From positions 2,356,001 to 2,420,000 of the forward strand of contig OZ017757.1 of NCBI GenBank assembly GCA_963969365.1: DNA of 64,000 bases, read 5' to 3'. Source of the stretch: Asterochloris sp. CNOR1 (lineage: Eukaryota; Chlorophyta; Trebouxiophyceae; Trebouxiales; Trebouxiaceae). The notes beneath the pieces were generated by a model that made no database searches, was not told where the DNA came from, and was given only the letters and a program-made list of their open reading frames with translations. A program made the translations under genes and the position numbers. Shown here piece by piece: positions 49,301-59,999 of the stretch (positions are counted from its first letter, which is position 1; every line of letters begins with the position of its first letter).

Positions 49301-52300
49301 CACGCCATTCTGTTTGAAACTGCAACCAAGGCAGCCCAGCCCTCTCTGGGTACACGGTCTGCAAACGAGACAGAGCACTCAGTGCAGCCCTGACTCCTGC
49401 CAATGCCCTCTGGTCTCTGCAGGCTTGCATGTCTGCCCAACCTGAGCAACAGCATCTTGTTCAGCGGCTGAAACTCTCCCACAGCCTTGACACTCCCTCA
49501 GCCATGCATCCAGCTGGGGCAGGTGCCATGCACTGCCAGCCTTGTGTGGACAACGCCAAGTTGTCCTGAGCCTGCACGCCTGAAAGGGCACTGCCAACAG
49601 TCGCACGTGGCCCGTGGCAGCCCACCTTTGGGGGCAGCATCTGGTCCAGCAGCTGCCTCTCCCGCGCATGCCGCAGGACCAACGACTCCTGGCGCCCTCC
49701 CTCCATCTGGGCTGAGATGGCCGCCAGGTCAGTCTCGATGTCACTAAACGTGGGGCGGTGCACCGGGTCCTGCAGGGAGGCAGGCTGGACCTGGCTGCAG
49801 GGTTCTCCTGCGCAGGGCAGAGGGCATGGCTGCCTGCTGCAGACGCAGGCAAGGCCATGCCCGGTGCTGCCAGCGCTCCCTGAGGTCGTGCATGGCGTCT
49901 CTCACGGCAGGACGGTGCTGCTGTGCAGGGCAAAGGGCATGGCTGGCTGTGGGACATTCAGGCGAGGCCTCTGGAGCAGGCCTCACCTGGTGCCAGCAGC
50001 TCTCCATGAGGGCGTGCAGGGCGGCGCTGGGCCCCTCCTGCTCCCGCACAGCAGAGGCGGTGGCTGGCCGCTTGGGACGGAAGGCCGACCCTGCTGTCAG
50101 TTGCAGCAGCACTTCCTGCATGGCATGCCCGGCACCCGCTTCCAGGCTGCCCTACCACACTGCAGCTGACAGTGTTTCCAGCTGTGACGTCAGCACAACC
50201 CAAGAATCACACACCCCACAGCCATGCCCACCACTGTCTACAGCAAGAAAATTGGGCTGTGTCCTCGACCAAGCAACAAGTAAGCGCACCAGCACACCCC
50301 AGAGACTGACCAGCCCGCAGCCATGCCATCAGGCGCAACATGCCCACAAAACAGGTCAGACCCACCTCTGGGTCCTCGTCTTGATATGCATCCTTCCTGT
50401 AGATCATCTCATACAGTAGGATGGCAAAGGAGTACGCGTCGCTCTCCCGCGTGCTGGGGCGCCCCCTGAGCACCTCGGGCGCCATCCAGTACGGGTTCCC
50501 CTTCAGCTTCACCTCCTCCACTTTGAGCTGCAGCAGCAGGCAGGCCTGTCAGACCCAGGCAGGACAGCACTTGACCCGAGGAGCAGGACAGCAGGTGATC
50601 CGCACAACCCGCTGCTCTTTCCCGTCTGGGCTGAACCAGAGGCAGGGCTGACCGGTGCAGGCAAGGCATCAACAGCTGCAGAGCACCGCTGGCACCTTTC
50701 AGCAACCAGGTGCCCTTCAGCTTCACCTCCTCCACTCTGCCGTGCACGGCAGAGTTATCTTGGAGCCACTGTGCTTGTGCTGATCTTAGGTCAGAGGGCC
50801 ACACCAGGTGCGCGGCAAACAAGGTGCAAGGCGTGTCAGGAGACACATGTTGTTTCAGATCAGACTGGGCCAGGAACTATCAGCGCTTGCTCTCTCAGAA
50901 CCGTTTCAGCAGACACTGGGGGCAGCCTCTGCTAGACCATGGGGTGCTGCACATCACATCAGATGGGCTGTCTACAGCAATGGCAGCGACGTAAGCTGAC
51001 AGCAGTGCCCAGCAGTTGCTGTTCCTCGGGAAGGTGAACAACCCATTTGCAGATGCAGCACCGCAAGAATCACTCACCGGCTGGCTGACCACATCTGACA
51101 GCAGCGCCCGGCAGTTGCTGTCCAGCAGCACCTTGCTGCTCTGCAGCTCCTGGTGCACCATGGGCGGCTCGCAGTGGTGCAGGAAGTTCATCCCAGCTGC
51201 CACGTCCTTCAGGATGCTCAGTGTCATCTCAGGCTCCATCACCACTGTCTGCACCAGAACAATGGTTGGAATCATGTCAAAATGCCGGGAAATGACAGGA
51301 GTCACTGCTTGCAACTGGCTCTTCAGGTCGCTTAGCGTCATTCCAGACTCCACCCCCCTGTCTATAGCAGGATGCTGGCAGGCTCCCAGCCAACACATCG
51401 ATCCAGCAGGGCAAAGGAACTGCCTCCAGGCTGTACAGAAGTCGTTATAAATTCCACCATCTTCTATTGCAGTATAATCGGACAAGGGCTTGTCACCAGG
51501 CTGATACACCCCAGCAAGCACTGCCGTAAGCACAACACTGGTAGTGCCCTGCCCTGGCTTTCAGCCTCTTTGGTTGCACAGTCCAGCATACCCATGTGCA
51601 GCAGGCTATGCAGCGTGCCTGGCCTGAGGCAGCCCCTTGGGTTCTGTAAGTGCAGCAGCTTGCACAGGCTCAGCATTGTGTGAAGGCGGGCGAGGATATT
51701 GCTAAAGCCATGCGTCGGTCAGCAGTCCCCAGGCAGGAGCATGCCCTGCGCAGAGACCTGTACAGAGAGCACCCTCAGCATGTCATGCAGGGGACTGTCC
51801 AGCGTGCCCCTTGTGAGAGGCACCGCCCACCTGGCTGGAGCAGCTGCGTGCACAGGCACGGCAGCAGCAGATCCGGTCCCAGCCGGGCCTGACTGGTGGG
51901 CCCCTCTGCCCTCTTTGAGCAAGCAGGCCCACCTCGTTGTGCAGCAGGTCGTACAGGGTGCCCCGCTCAAGGTAGGCCAGCACGACCAGCAGGTCCCGTG
52001 TGACAGGGTCTATGGAGGTTCCCATCACCGTCTGAAGGTTGGGATGCCTCAGCTGCAGCTGGGCAGCTGTGGCCCGCAGCGCCTGCAGAGCAGGGCTGAG
52101 GGTGTGATGAAGCATGATGCCTGCGCTGACACATCATTGACTGCACGCTTGGGTGTTACAGCTGCAGCTGGGCAGCTGTGGACTGCAAGTGCCGCAGTGG
52201 ATGGGGACAAGTGGAGGCTGTGCGGAGCAAAACGGCCTTATGCAGGCAGAGACAGCAGTGGCTGGATGACAACATGTTCATTGCTGGGGTGTGATGTCAA

Positions 52301-55300
52301 GGCATACAGCTGTAGCAAAGCTGCAGCTGGGCGGTCAAGGCTTGCAGTGCCTGCAGTGAGGGGCAGGGTGAGACTTGCTGAGCGAGCAAAGATGGCAGGC
52401 TGGGACAGTGCAGTGGCAACTGGACGGCCATGGATCAGAGCATCTGCAGGTGAGCGAGGCAGAGAGCCTGGTATGAGCAGTTGAACCCTGACACGAACTC
52501 TGACTGAGCCTCAGCTGGATCGCTGTGGCTTACAGCGACCAACAGGCATGGTGCGTCATACCATGAACCACAATGGACAGGCGCAGTGTCACTGCTTGCC
52601 TTGCAGAACAGCAATGCATGCCAAGCAGAAGCGTGACAGAGGCCTTACAAGGGTCAGCTGCCTTTGCAAACAGGAGGCAAGGCACCCAGACCAAGATTGA
52701 CCAGGCAGGCCCTACAAAGGGCAGCTGCCTTCTCAAGGGTAGGCAAGGCACTCCAGCCAAGATGGAGTGGGCAAGCCCCACAAAGGCCAGCTGCCTTCTC
52801 AGCAGCAGGTAAGGCACCCAAGCCAGCAGTGCCAGGCAGGCCCCACCTGGGATCGTTTCCTCCACTGTGCAGGAGACGCAGCCTGTGCCACGGCCAGCAG
52901 TCGGTGCCACAGCATGCTGCAGCAAGTGCAGCGCGGGGCCTGCAGGCTGGGCCACTGCCTTGGCTGGGGCCCCAGCAAGGACGACTGCCTGCAAAGCCAA
53001 TGTCAGCTGATGAGTTGTGGCGCTGCCTGGGACAATTCGTTCCTAAATGTGGGCTGTTGGGCTGCTGCCTACATGGGCCCTCAGCAAAGGAGGCAGCCTG
53101 CAGAACCACTGTTAGCTGTTGAGCGGGCTATGTTTACAAGAGGTGGTCTCCAGCTTCACAATGACTCCTCTGGGCTGTTGCCTGGACTGGGGCTAACCCG
53201 AAAGTTGTAAGGCTGGACACAGAAGGCGACAGCTTGGTGTTGCAGGAAATGGGCGGGCATGGACCTGCCTGCGCAGCTGACCTGGCAGATGGCAGGCGTC
53301 GCCAGGCGTGGGCCACCTCGCTGCCAACTTTAACCTCAGGCACCATCTGTGGTGACTTGGCAAAGAGCAGGCACAGACCTCTCAGCTGCCCACCCATGCA
53401 GACCAAGCTGATATGGCAGCCACCAGGATGAGTATCCTCCAGGTCCTGGTCAAGGGCAGATGATGCCAGCGTTGTTCATGTCCGCAGCTGGGCTCGGCTG
53501 GCAAGCAACACCTCCACTGCCCCGGCAGAGAGCAGGCTTGGTTGTCCCTGCTGGCAACTCTTGGTGCCCAGACTAACCTGATGCAATCAGGCCCGGCTTA
53601 CCACTGCTCATGCAAACTGCCAGGCACCAGGCCAGCTGCCCTGGCCTAGAGTAGGGCCTGAGGTCGCGTGCAGGGGACCAGCCTGACCTGAAAAAGGGCA
53701 GACGCTGCCAGCGTCGAGCGTCTCGGCTGCTGGGCTCCGCCGACAACACAAAGTTGTTCTCCGCGTCCGGCAGCGCAAGGCTGGCGGCTGGGGACAGCAG
53801 CGGCGCCGGCTGCGCAAGCACGCTCTTCACGCGCCCCACCAGCTCCGCATGCGGGCTGCTGTCTGTAGGGCGCATCGAGCTTTTTCTGCGGGGCGCCACT
53901 CGGCTGCCCAACTGCCCAGAGGCTGGCACAGCATCTGGAATCATGGTGACTGGGGCTGCATCGATGGGGCCATCCGTGTCAAATATGGAGGCCAGCTTGC
54001 AAGCGCTGCGTGGCAGCAGGCGCTTGACGCACACGCTGGTGCCGCGGTAGCGCCCCAGCAGGACCCAGCCATATCGCCCCTTGCCCAGGATCTGCGACCT
54101 GCAGGCGGATATTGCAGAGTTGGGGAGACTGCAGGAGTGCTCCCAGATAGTTCCAGCCATACTGCCCCTTTCCCAGGATCTGCGATCTGCAGGTGGACAC
54201 CGCAGAAGTGGAGGGGCTTCAGCAGTGTGCCTAGCCAGATACAGCTTTACTGTCCCATGCCCCGCAGGGATTTACAACTCTCCTTTTGTGTCAGCAGGAG
54301 AAGTCCTCCCTTGTCTCAAAAGCCAGCCTGAAGGGCTGTAGAGGTCAAGGGTGAGCCAGCACAGGTGGAGCAACAAGCAGGCTGGGGCACAGCCACCTCT
54401 GTGCTGAATCTTGTGGCTTTCACACTAATGCAGTCAGTGTGACCTTCTCAAAAGGGTGTTGCTGCTAGTGGGTGCTGCATGAGCAGCGCTGCTGACTAGC
54501 CTCACCTGACAGGCCTAACCCACCTTATATGGACGGGCCCTTGCCAGTGGACTCTTGCAAATCTGCCCACCGGGACATCAGAAGAGGCCCTTGCAAACAG
54601 GGCGCTGGCAGGCCAGGCCATCCTACACTGACCTGACCTTCACATAGAGCACGCCGCGTCCTCTCACCTAGCAGCTAGCCCCAGCTCAGTAAAGGCAATG
54701 TGGGCTGGCCCCTTGACCGTAGGCAGCTTGCAGAGCAACAGCAACACACCTCATCTGAACAGGGCAGGCCGATTCTTCTCACCTGGCGTTCAGCCCAAGC
54801 TCATGGAAGGGAACGTGTGCGGGCCCCTTGGCTCGCAGCAGCTTGCAGAGGACCAGCATTGTGATGGCAACCACGAGAGCCAAGCCCACAACCAGCGCAA
54901 CGAGACCGCCGACGCCCAGTTCCCCGAACTTGTCGTCGTCAATGGCAATGATGCTGCAGGGGTTGCACACACAGGTAGCTCCCTGCAGGGCCAGGCAGGC
55001 AGAGTGTCTGTGCTCACAGGCCCACAGCGAAACAGTGAGATGCCTCCCACATCAACATGGTGGGAAAGAGAAGGGAGGCATTCAGGACGCTTTGTGCTTG
55101 AGCTATCATGGCCCAGAGTGTCAGTGTTCACAGGCCCGCTGCGGTCAGTGAATCCCCCCACATCAACATTCTGGGGAAGAGAAGGGAGGCATTCAGGACG
55201 CTTTGTGCTTAAGCAATTGCGGCCAAAAAGTCGACAAAGGAGCACGCCTGGTAAAGGGTCAGGCAGGCAGGGCGTGTTGCGGGCAGGCAGCTCATGTGCA

Positions 55301-58300
55301 CTGTCCACCCAGCCAGGCACCCCGGGCCTCAGAGAGGCTGTGCTCAGAGAAGGCCTAAAGCTGCTGCTTGGCAATGGAGCCGACAGCCGATAGCCCACAT
55401 GCAGCCATGCAGGCGTGACTGCTGCACTCACAGGCAGGCAGGGGATGCCCCGCATGGAGCAGGACACGTTGAGCTCCATCAGGGAGGCCCTGTCGCTCCC
55501 GTTGGGGCACACAACGCTGTCGAAAACGCTGGCCCTGTCGATCAGACAGGCTCCGTCCACCAGTGAGCCAATCTCAACCTCCACCTGGTACACATCTGCA
55601 TGCAGCACGCAAGCTCTTGGAGCTAGGAGCAAAGAACCAAGGCTGCCAGTATGAAGGCACTACATGCAGCCCTGTGGCAGAGGTGTCAAGCCGCAGTGCA
55701 TATACATGCACACAGTAGCCCGTGACATGAGACATGCTGGGTCACAGTGTCAGCCTGCCCAAGGTCCTGCCAGCACAGCAGCAGGGATGAATGATAGATG
55801 GCAGCATAAGGCATGGCGGCTGAGCACCCGGCAACAACACAGACCACCCACCAACATCAGACTGAGGCAGCGACCAGTGGTTGTAGGAGCCAGCCTTGGC
55901 TGCATCAGAGTCAGCAGTGATGCTGCAGGCATGGCAGTGGCCACATGTCAACCTCCAAGCAGACGCATTGCTTGGACAACACAACGCTGGAAGCCAACTG
56001 TGCAGCACACACTGTTGGAGCGCTCGCACTGTGCAGCAGGACCAAAGATTTGTCCAAAACTTGCAGGATGCCAGCAGCAAGGAGGAGTGGGGCTGTGTTA
56101 GCAATGGAGCAGGCATGCAGCTTGAGCTGTGAGATGCAAGCTGATGATATAGCATGTAGTGGTAAAGTCTCGATACAAAGAGCAACAGGCACTAGCTTGG
56201 GCCAGCAGGCCAGTAGCTGGTGCTTCGGTCCTGCTTGATGTAAAGTGCAGCAGGCGCACAGCTTGAGCCAGAACGTCCCACTAGCGTATGCTCTGGGGAC
56301 TGCTCAGATGATGCAGCTTGAGCCAGTCGGTGCAAGCTGCCTGTACGGCCACATGCTCCCCACCTGAACAGGGTTTCTGCCACAGCCACTCTGACAGAAT
56401 CATTCGCGCCTGGCAAGGCACTGAAGACTGACTGGGGGTAGGTGCGAGTCGAGACCGGCCAGGGCAGGGAGCTGTTCCTCTGCAGGGCAGCACCACCACC
56501 ATCAGCTAGCATGGCCATGCCATGTTCCCTGATAGAGGCACTTGAAGCCGCCCCGCTCAGCAGCCGAGCACAGCTGGTAGGTGTTCCCTCTGCAGAGCAG
56601 CAGCCAGCAAGGTCAGGCAGATGTCTCTCTGCAGAGCAGCACCTAGCAAGGTCAGCTAAGCATGGCAAGGTGGTGTCCCCGCCGTGGAAGACACACTGAA
56701 AGTGGTGGCCTGTTTGGCCCCCACCCTGCTTGGCAGGCAGCGCCTGCTGGGTGCTCTCCCTCTGCAGATGAAGTCCCCACAGCTGGGCTGTTGCTCAACA
56801 CCCTCCATGCTCAGTTGGTTGGCACTGCTACGAAGGGGATCTCTGCATGGCGGCACCTGTTGCAGTCAGCAGGCAGCAAAACTGTGAATCTCTGCAGAGG
56901 GCAGACCTCACAAGACCTTTGCAGCACCACCCACAGTGCTAGCAGGTAGGTGCTGCAGGGTGGTGAGTGTCTTCTGCAGGTCCAGTGCCTTGCATAGTCA
57001 GCAGGCAGGCGCTATAGGATGGCAACTGAGCCCTCACATGCAGCTCAGCAGTCAGAGGCTGTAAGCTAATGCATCTCTGCAACTGCATGCTGGACGCAAG
57101 CAGAGCATGTCAGGCTGCTCCTCTGCAGGACACTGATTCCCAGGATTAGCAGACATGCGATACAGGAGGCTAGCAGAAGCCGCCCGCACTTGGCAGGCCT
57201 GCATCGCTAGCAGGTGGCTGCAGCGGCAGGCACAGCAGGGCAGGGCTGCAGGCAGATCACTGCTGCACCAGAGCTTGTTGCACAGGACAGTCCCAGCTGT
57301 CGCACTACTCCTGCAAAGCAGCAGTTGGTGGTGACGAATTGGCGCCCTGGCTTCTGGCCTGGCCGGGGCAGCACTGTCACTGTCTGCTAGCGCAGAGCTT
57401 CTGATGCAGCTGTGTGCTCACCGGAGAGAGCACTTTGAGTTGGGTGACATCAATGAGGCCCTCTGCGCCCATCTGCTGTGGGATCTCTGCATTGACCAGC
57501 GCCACGTCTATGCTGCCGTTCAGCACTGCCAGCACCTGGTCCCTCTGGTTGTAGATGAAGGCAACCTGCAGATGGAGGAGTCCATACGTCACTGCTCCGC
57601 AGTGCAGGAGTCGCTGCCGCTGACCAGCAGCTCATGGAGGGCTGAGAGGGCCACGCAGCCCACCGATCCAGCAAGGTTCACTGAGACACAGCACAATCTG
57701 CTGTACGTTGCCAACTTCTGCTGTCAGGTTGGATCCAGTCTTCCACATGAGCGTCTCAGCCCGTAGCCTGGGCAGGGCAGGCGGCTGCTGTATCCTTGTG
57801 CCCTGTACCATATGGGTGCAGGCTTTGCTGGCAGCTGAGAGGCAAGCACACCCGGGGGGTGCTGCGTCTGCGGCGTATGCAGGCAGATAGGGGTGTTCAG
57901 CAGTCCTAGGGTGCCAGGGCTTTGCCTGCCTGTCCTGTGACTAGCTGCCCTAGCAGACTGGGCTGACAGCCTCTGTGCTGGCTTGAGGCAGAGATGCGCG
58001 GTCAGCATGTGCTAAACGGCTGGCTGGCCCTGTGAGCCTGTGCTGACAACCACCAAGCTGTGCATTTCAGCCGCAGACAGCCTGGCCTGCCTGTCACTGA
58101 GTGTAGCTCTGCTGCCTGTGCTGGCTGCTATGTTGCATCATCATAATGTGGCTGCAGTCGCTGGAGAAGCGAGGCCCACTTGCAACCTGGACGACCTTTG
58201 GCAGACAAGGAATTCTGAGGTGAAGGGCCCAACGTGCTGCAGATGGCTTGGCTGCATTCACCTGCTGAGTGGCTTCAAAAATGTCGATGCCCTCCAACTT

Positions 58301-59557
58301 GAGCTCCCGCCACTCCGACAGGCCCGAGTTCAAGGTTACAATGCTCGCCATGCTGATCTGCACAGCAGGAGCACTGACTGCCAGACCAGAACAGTCTTGA
58401 AGGTCACATTGGAGCAGTGTTCGACAATGGGAGCCTCCAGCAAGGCTGCTGCTGCTCTGGCCTGTCAGTCTCCCCATACCAGTCGCTCAGCATCCCATTT
58501 GCAGTAGCGGCCAATGAGCACTGCCATCAGCAGCAGCGTGCAAGCACCATCTGAGGTGCCGGCACGGCAGCACAGCGTGGGCGCACAGCAGCAGATCAGG
58601 TGTTCTTGCCCATCACTCCCATGCTCTTACCCTCTGGCCAACGATGTTTGCCAGCTCGACCAAGTCATCTCGTGAGGACAGCGCAATGGCCGCGCCAGCC
58701 TGCTGTGTCAAAGACTGGTTTCCATATTGAGTCACAATGCTGGCCAGGGGAGACGCGTCCAGGGAGCTCTGCAGCAGCCACAGACAACCTCTTCAGGGCC
58801 CCCAGCATGTCGCCGCACCGTTTCCATGCTGTGGGCGTGTGCGGCTGCGTCATAGGCTGCAAGGCACCCTGAAGGCGCGCTGTCCTGCTGATTCAGGCCT
58901 GCCTCCATGCTCCCCCAGCATGAAGGCAGTCTGCGATGCTCCTGGGGCTGCACGTGCAGCCTTCTGTGCCATCCAAAGGCTCACCTCCAGGCAGACGTGC
59001 AGGGCAGGATTGGAGTACATAAACTGCAGCTGTGAAGCATTCACGGCAGTGAACACCTGCCTGCAGGGCAAGCACTGCACATGTTGGGCCCCCAGCCTGA
59101 CAAGCTGCCGAGTTGATGGAGCACAAACACAGTCAACAGTGCCAGCACAGACCTGGTTGACGTGAGGGGCTGCATCGTGAAAGTGCAGCCCAGGCGCTGA
59201 GACAACTCCTCATTGAACAGCTCTACAAACGTGTAGTTAAACTGGCTTTGTGCCACGTCAACGCCCTGGGTTGCATCAATGCCAACTGCGCAGGCACAGC
59301 TCAGTCATGAGTGACACACAGGACGCAACTGCAGCATCAGATGACAGGCTGCCGCAGACCCGTGAAATTGCAGCCATCTGAGAACCCCTGCACAGGACAC
59401 ACATTCCTGGATCAAGGCTTTGCTTGACGGGCAGCACATTGCAGCAGCCTGTGAGGAGGTGTACTCATTGCATCAGTCACTGCAGAAGCCAATTGGCCCT
59501 GCAGCTCACCACGACCAGGCAAAGAAGCCCCAGTGGCCCGAGTTGCACCCTCCTCAT
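46316..59557 (-). CDS. Receptor nucleotidyl cyclase B: PhnD-like sensor, TM, pseudokinase, guanylyl-type cyclase
   Basis: Twenty-five exons, 5' to 3': 59557-59510, 59387-59360, 59285-59153, 59060-58985, 58768-58631, 58357-58262, 57565-57422, 56479-56364, 55922-55852, 55595-55432, 54982-54783, 54098-53688, 52988-52847, 52082-51933, 51248-51078, 50527-50366, 50115-49987, 49769-49626, 48745-48626, 48307-48258, 48130-48099, 47963-47950, 47686-47548, 47135-46807, 46651-46316; 1180 residues, all phases close. Same domain order as cyclase A: signal peptide, PhnD-like sensor ([26 protein letters not shown]), CVCNPC, TM 362-384, kinase loop GKGRYGWV with Lys430, HQE for HRD (671-673), Lys678 for Asn and DVV for DFG (691-693). 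The cyclase keeps Asp866, Glu906, Asp910, Cys979 and Arg990, the guanylyl cyclase set. Exon 52988-52847 is the least certain. The C-terminus is Ser-rich (KRPSSLF). Confidence 0.88.
47950..47963 (-). other. 14-base micro-exon encoding GDAYM of cyclase B
   Basis: Fourteen bases flanked by an AG acceptor (minus strand, ...CCTGCAG) and a GTGAGC donor supply exactly the metal-binding DAYM turn. Joined to its neighbours it restores [16 protein letters not shown], which aligns without gaps to [16 protein letters not shown] in cyclase A. Confidence 0.85.
48965..49005 (-). repeat. Degraded copy of the cyclase-domain exon start
   Basis: In the intron upstream of exon 48745-48626, a minus-strand stretch reads [13 protein letters not shown] after a GCAG acceptor. 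It mirrors the real exon start [13 protein letters not shown]. Confidence 0.75.
50700..50760 (-). repeat. Degraded copy of the APE-motif exon start
   Basis: A minus-strand stretch reads [11 protein letters not shown] upstream of exon 50527-50366, whose start reads [13 protein letters not shown]. Confidence 0.7.
52139..52370 (-). repeat. Two degraded copies of exon 52082-51933 start
   Basis: CAGCTGCCCAGCTGCAGCTG, the core of the real exon start (ATAAQLQL), recurs on the minus strand at about 52200-52160 and, more degraded, at about 52357-52308. Both follow TGCAG-like sites. Confidence 0.65.
52640..52846. repeat. Tandem repeat, about 72-base unit
   Basis: About three units containing GGCAGCTGCCTTCTCA and GGCAAGGCAC lie in a cyclase B intron and run into the donor of exon 52988-52847 (GTGGGG, minus strand). 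Confidence 0.7.
54114..54275 (-). repeat. Degraded copies of the glycine-loop exon start (cyclase B)
   Basis: The real exon (54098 downward) opens [19 protein letters not shown] copy at about 54196-54150 still reads [16 protein letters not shown], and a third, more degraded copy lies near 54275-54232. Each follows a TGCAG or CCTGC acceptor-like site. Confidence 0.85.
55001..55228. repeat. Two-copy tandem repeat, 114-base unit
   Basis: Copies begin at 55001 and 55115 (AGAGTGTC[T/A]GTG[C/T]TCACAGG) and stay very similar to their ends (GGGAGGCATTCAGGACGC). They lie inside a cyclase B intron and are the youngest-looking duplication in the window. Confidence 0.9.
56480..57330 (-). repeat. Degraded repeats of an acceptor region (cyclase B)
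   Basis: The real acceptor at 56480 (plus-strand TTCCTCTGCAGGGCAGCAC) is echoed at about 56585, 56628, 56757 and, more weakly, further up to 57300 (CTCTGCAGAGCAGCA, CCTCTGCAGATG, TCTCTGCAGAGG). Confidence 0.5.
59360..59387 (-). other. 28-base micro-exon joining signal peptide to sensor (cyclase B)
   Basis: Encodes GFSDGCNFT plus one base. It is the only phase-compatible link I found between the signal-peptide exon (ends phase 0) and the sensor exon (enters phase 1). The product [13 protein letters not shown] aligns with [13 protein letters not shown] of cyclase A. The donor (GTCTGC) is weak. Confidence 0.6.
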
Positions 59558-59999
59558 GCTGCATCTCACGAAGTTTGCAGCGTCAAGCTCATCGTTGGTA
59601 ATGACAGCTTACATTCATGTTCCGATGAGCCCACCTGCATCTGCCCAATGTTTCACACGTCGACTTGTATCCTTATTCAAATAAATCTCCAAGAATTCTC
59701 TCGGGCCTCCTGATCACCTAACGAGTGTGCTGCCATCCTGCTGTAAACTTGCCAATGCCTTCAACAAGCATTAAGCCTTCTCAAAATTCACAAGATGCAG
59801 TGCAGGCTGTCACACAGGAAAGTTGGCCCTGATGTAGCAGGGATGACAGGAGGAGGAGTGATGTATACCTAAGAAGGGGGTACCATTCTTCTGGCACACA
59901 CGTCAGGCCGGCAGCAACAGCATTCAGTCAAGCCCACCCCTGCAGTGTCTCATGGCAGGCCAGCAGGTTGGTCTGATGGGCACAACGCATCATGCAAGC
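59558..59999. other. Spacer between transporter and cyclase B
   Basis: About 440 bases between the transporter stop and the start of cyclase B, both on the minus strand. It should contain the cyclase B promoter. No element is recognised. Confidence 0.5.

Noticed and set aside
52986-53690. Alternative splice from a GTAAGC donor near 53600 to an acceptor near 52095 in cyclase B
   Set aside because: Phase-compatible, but it bypasses a stronger acceptor at 52083. The model with exon 52988-52847 matches the position of the small exon 37780-37900 in cyclase A. Kept as a fallback only.
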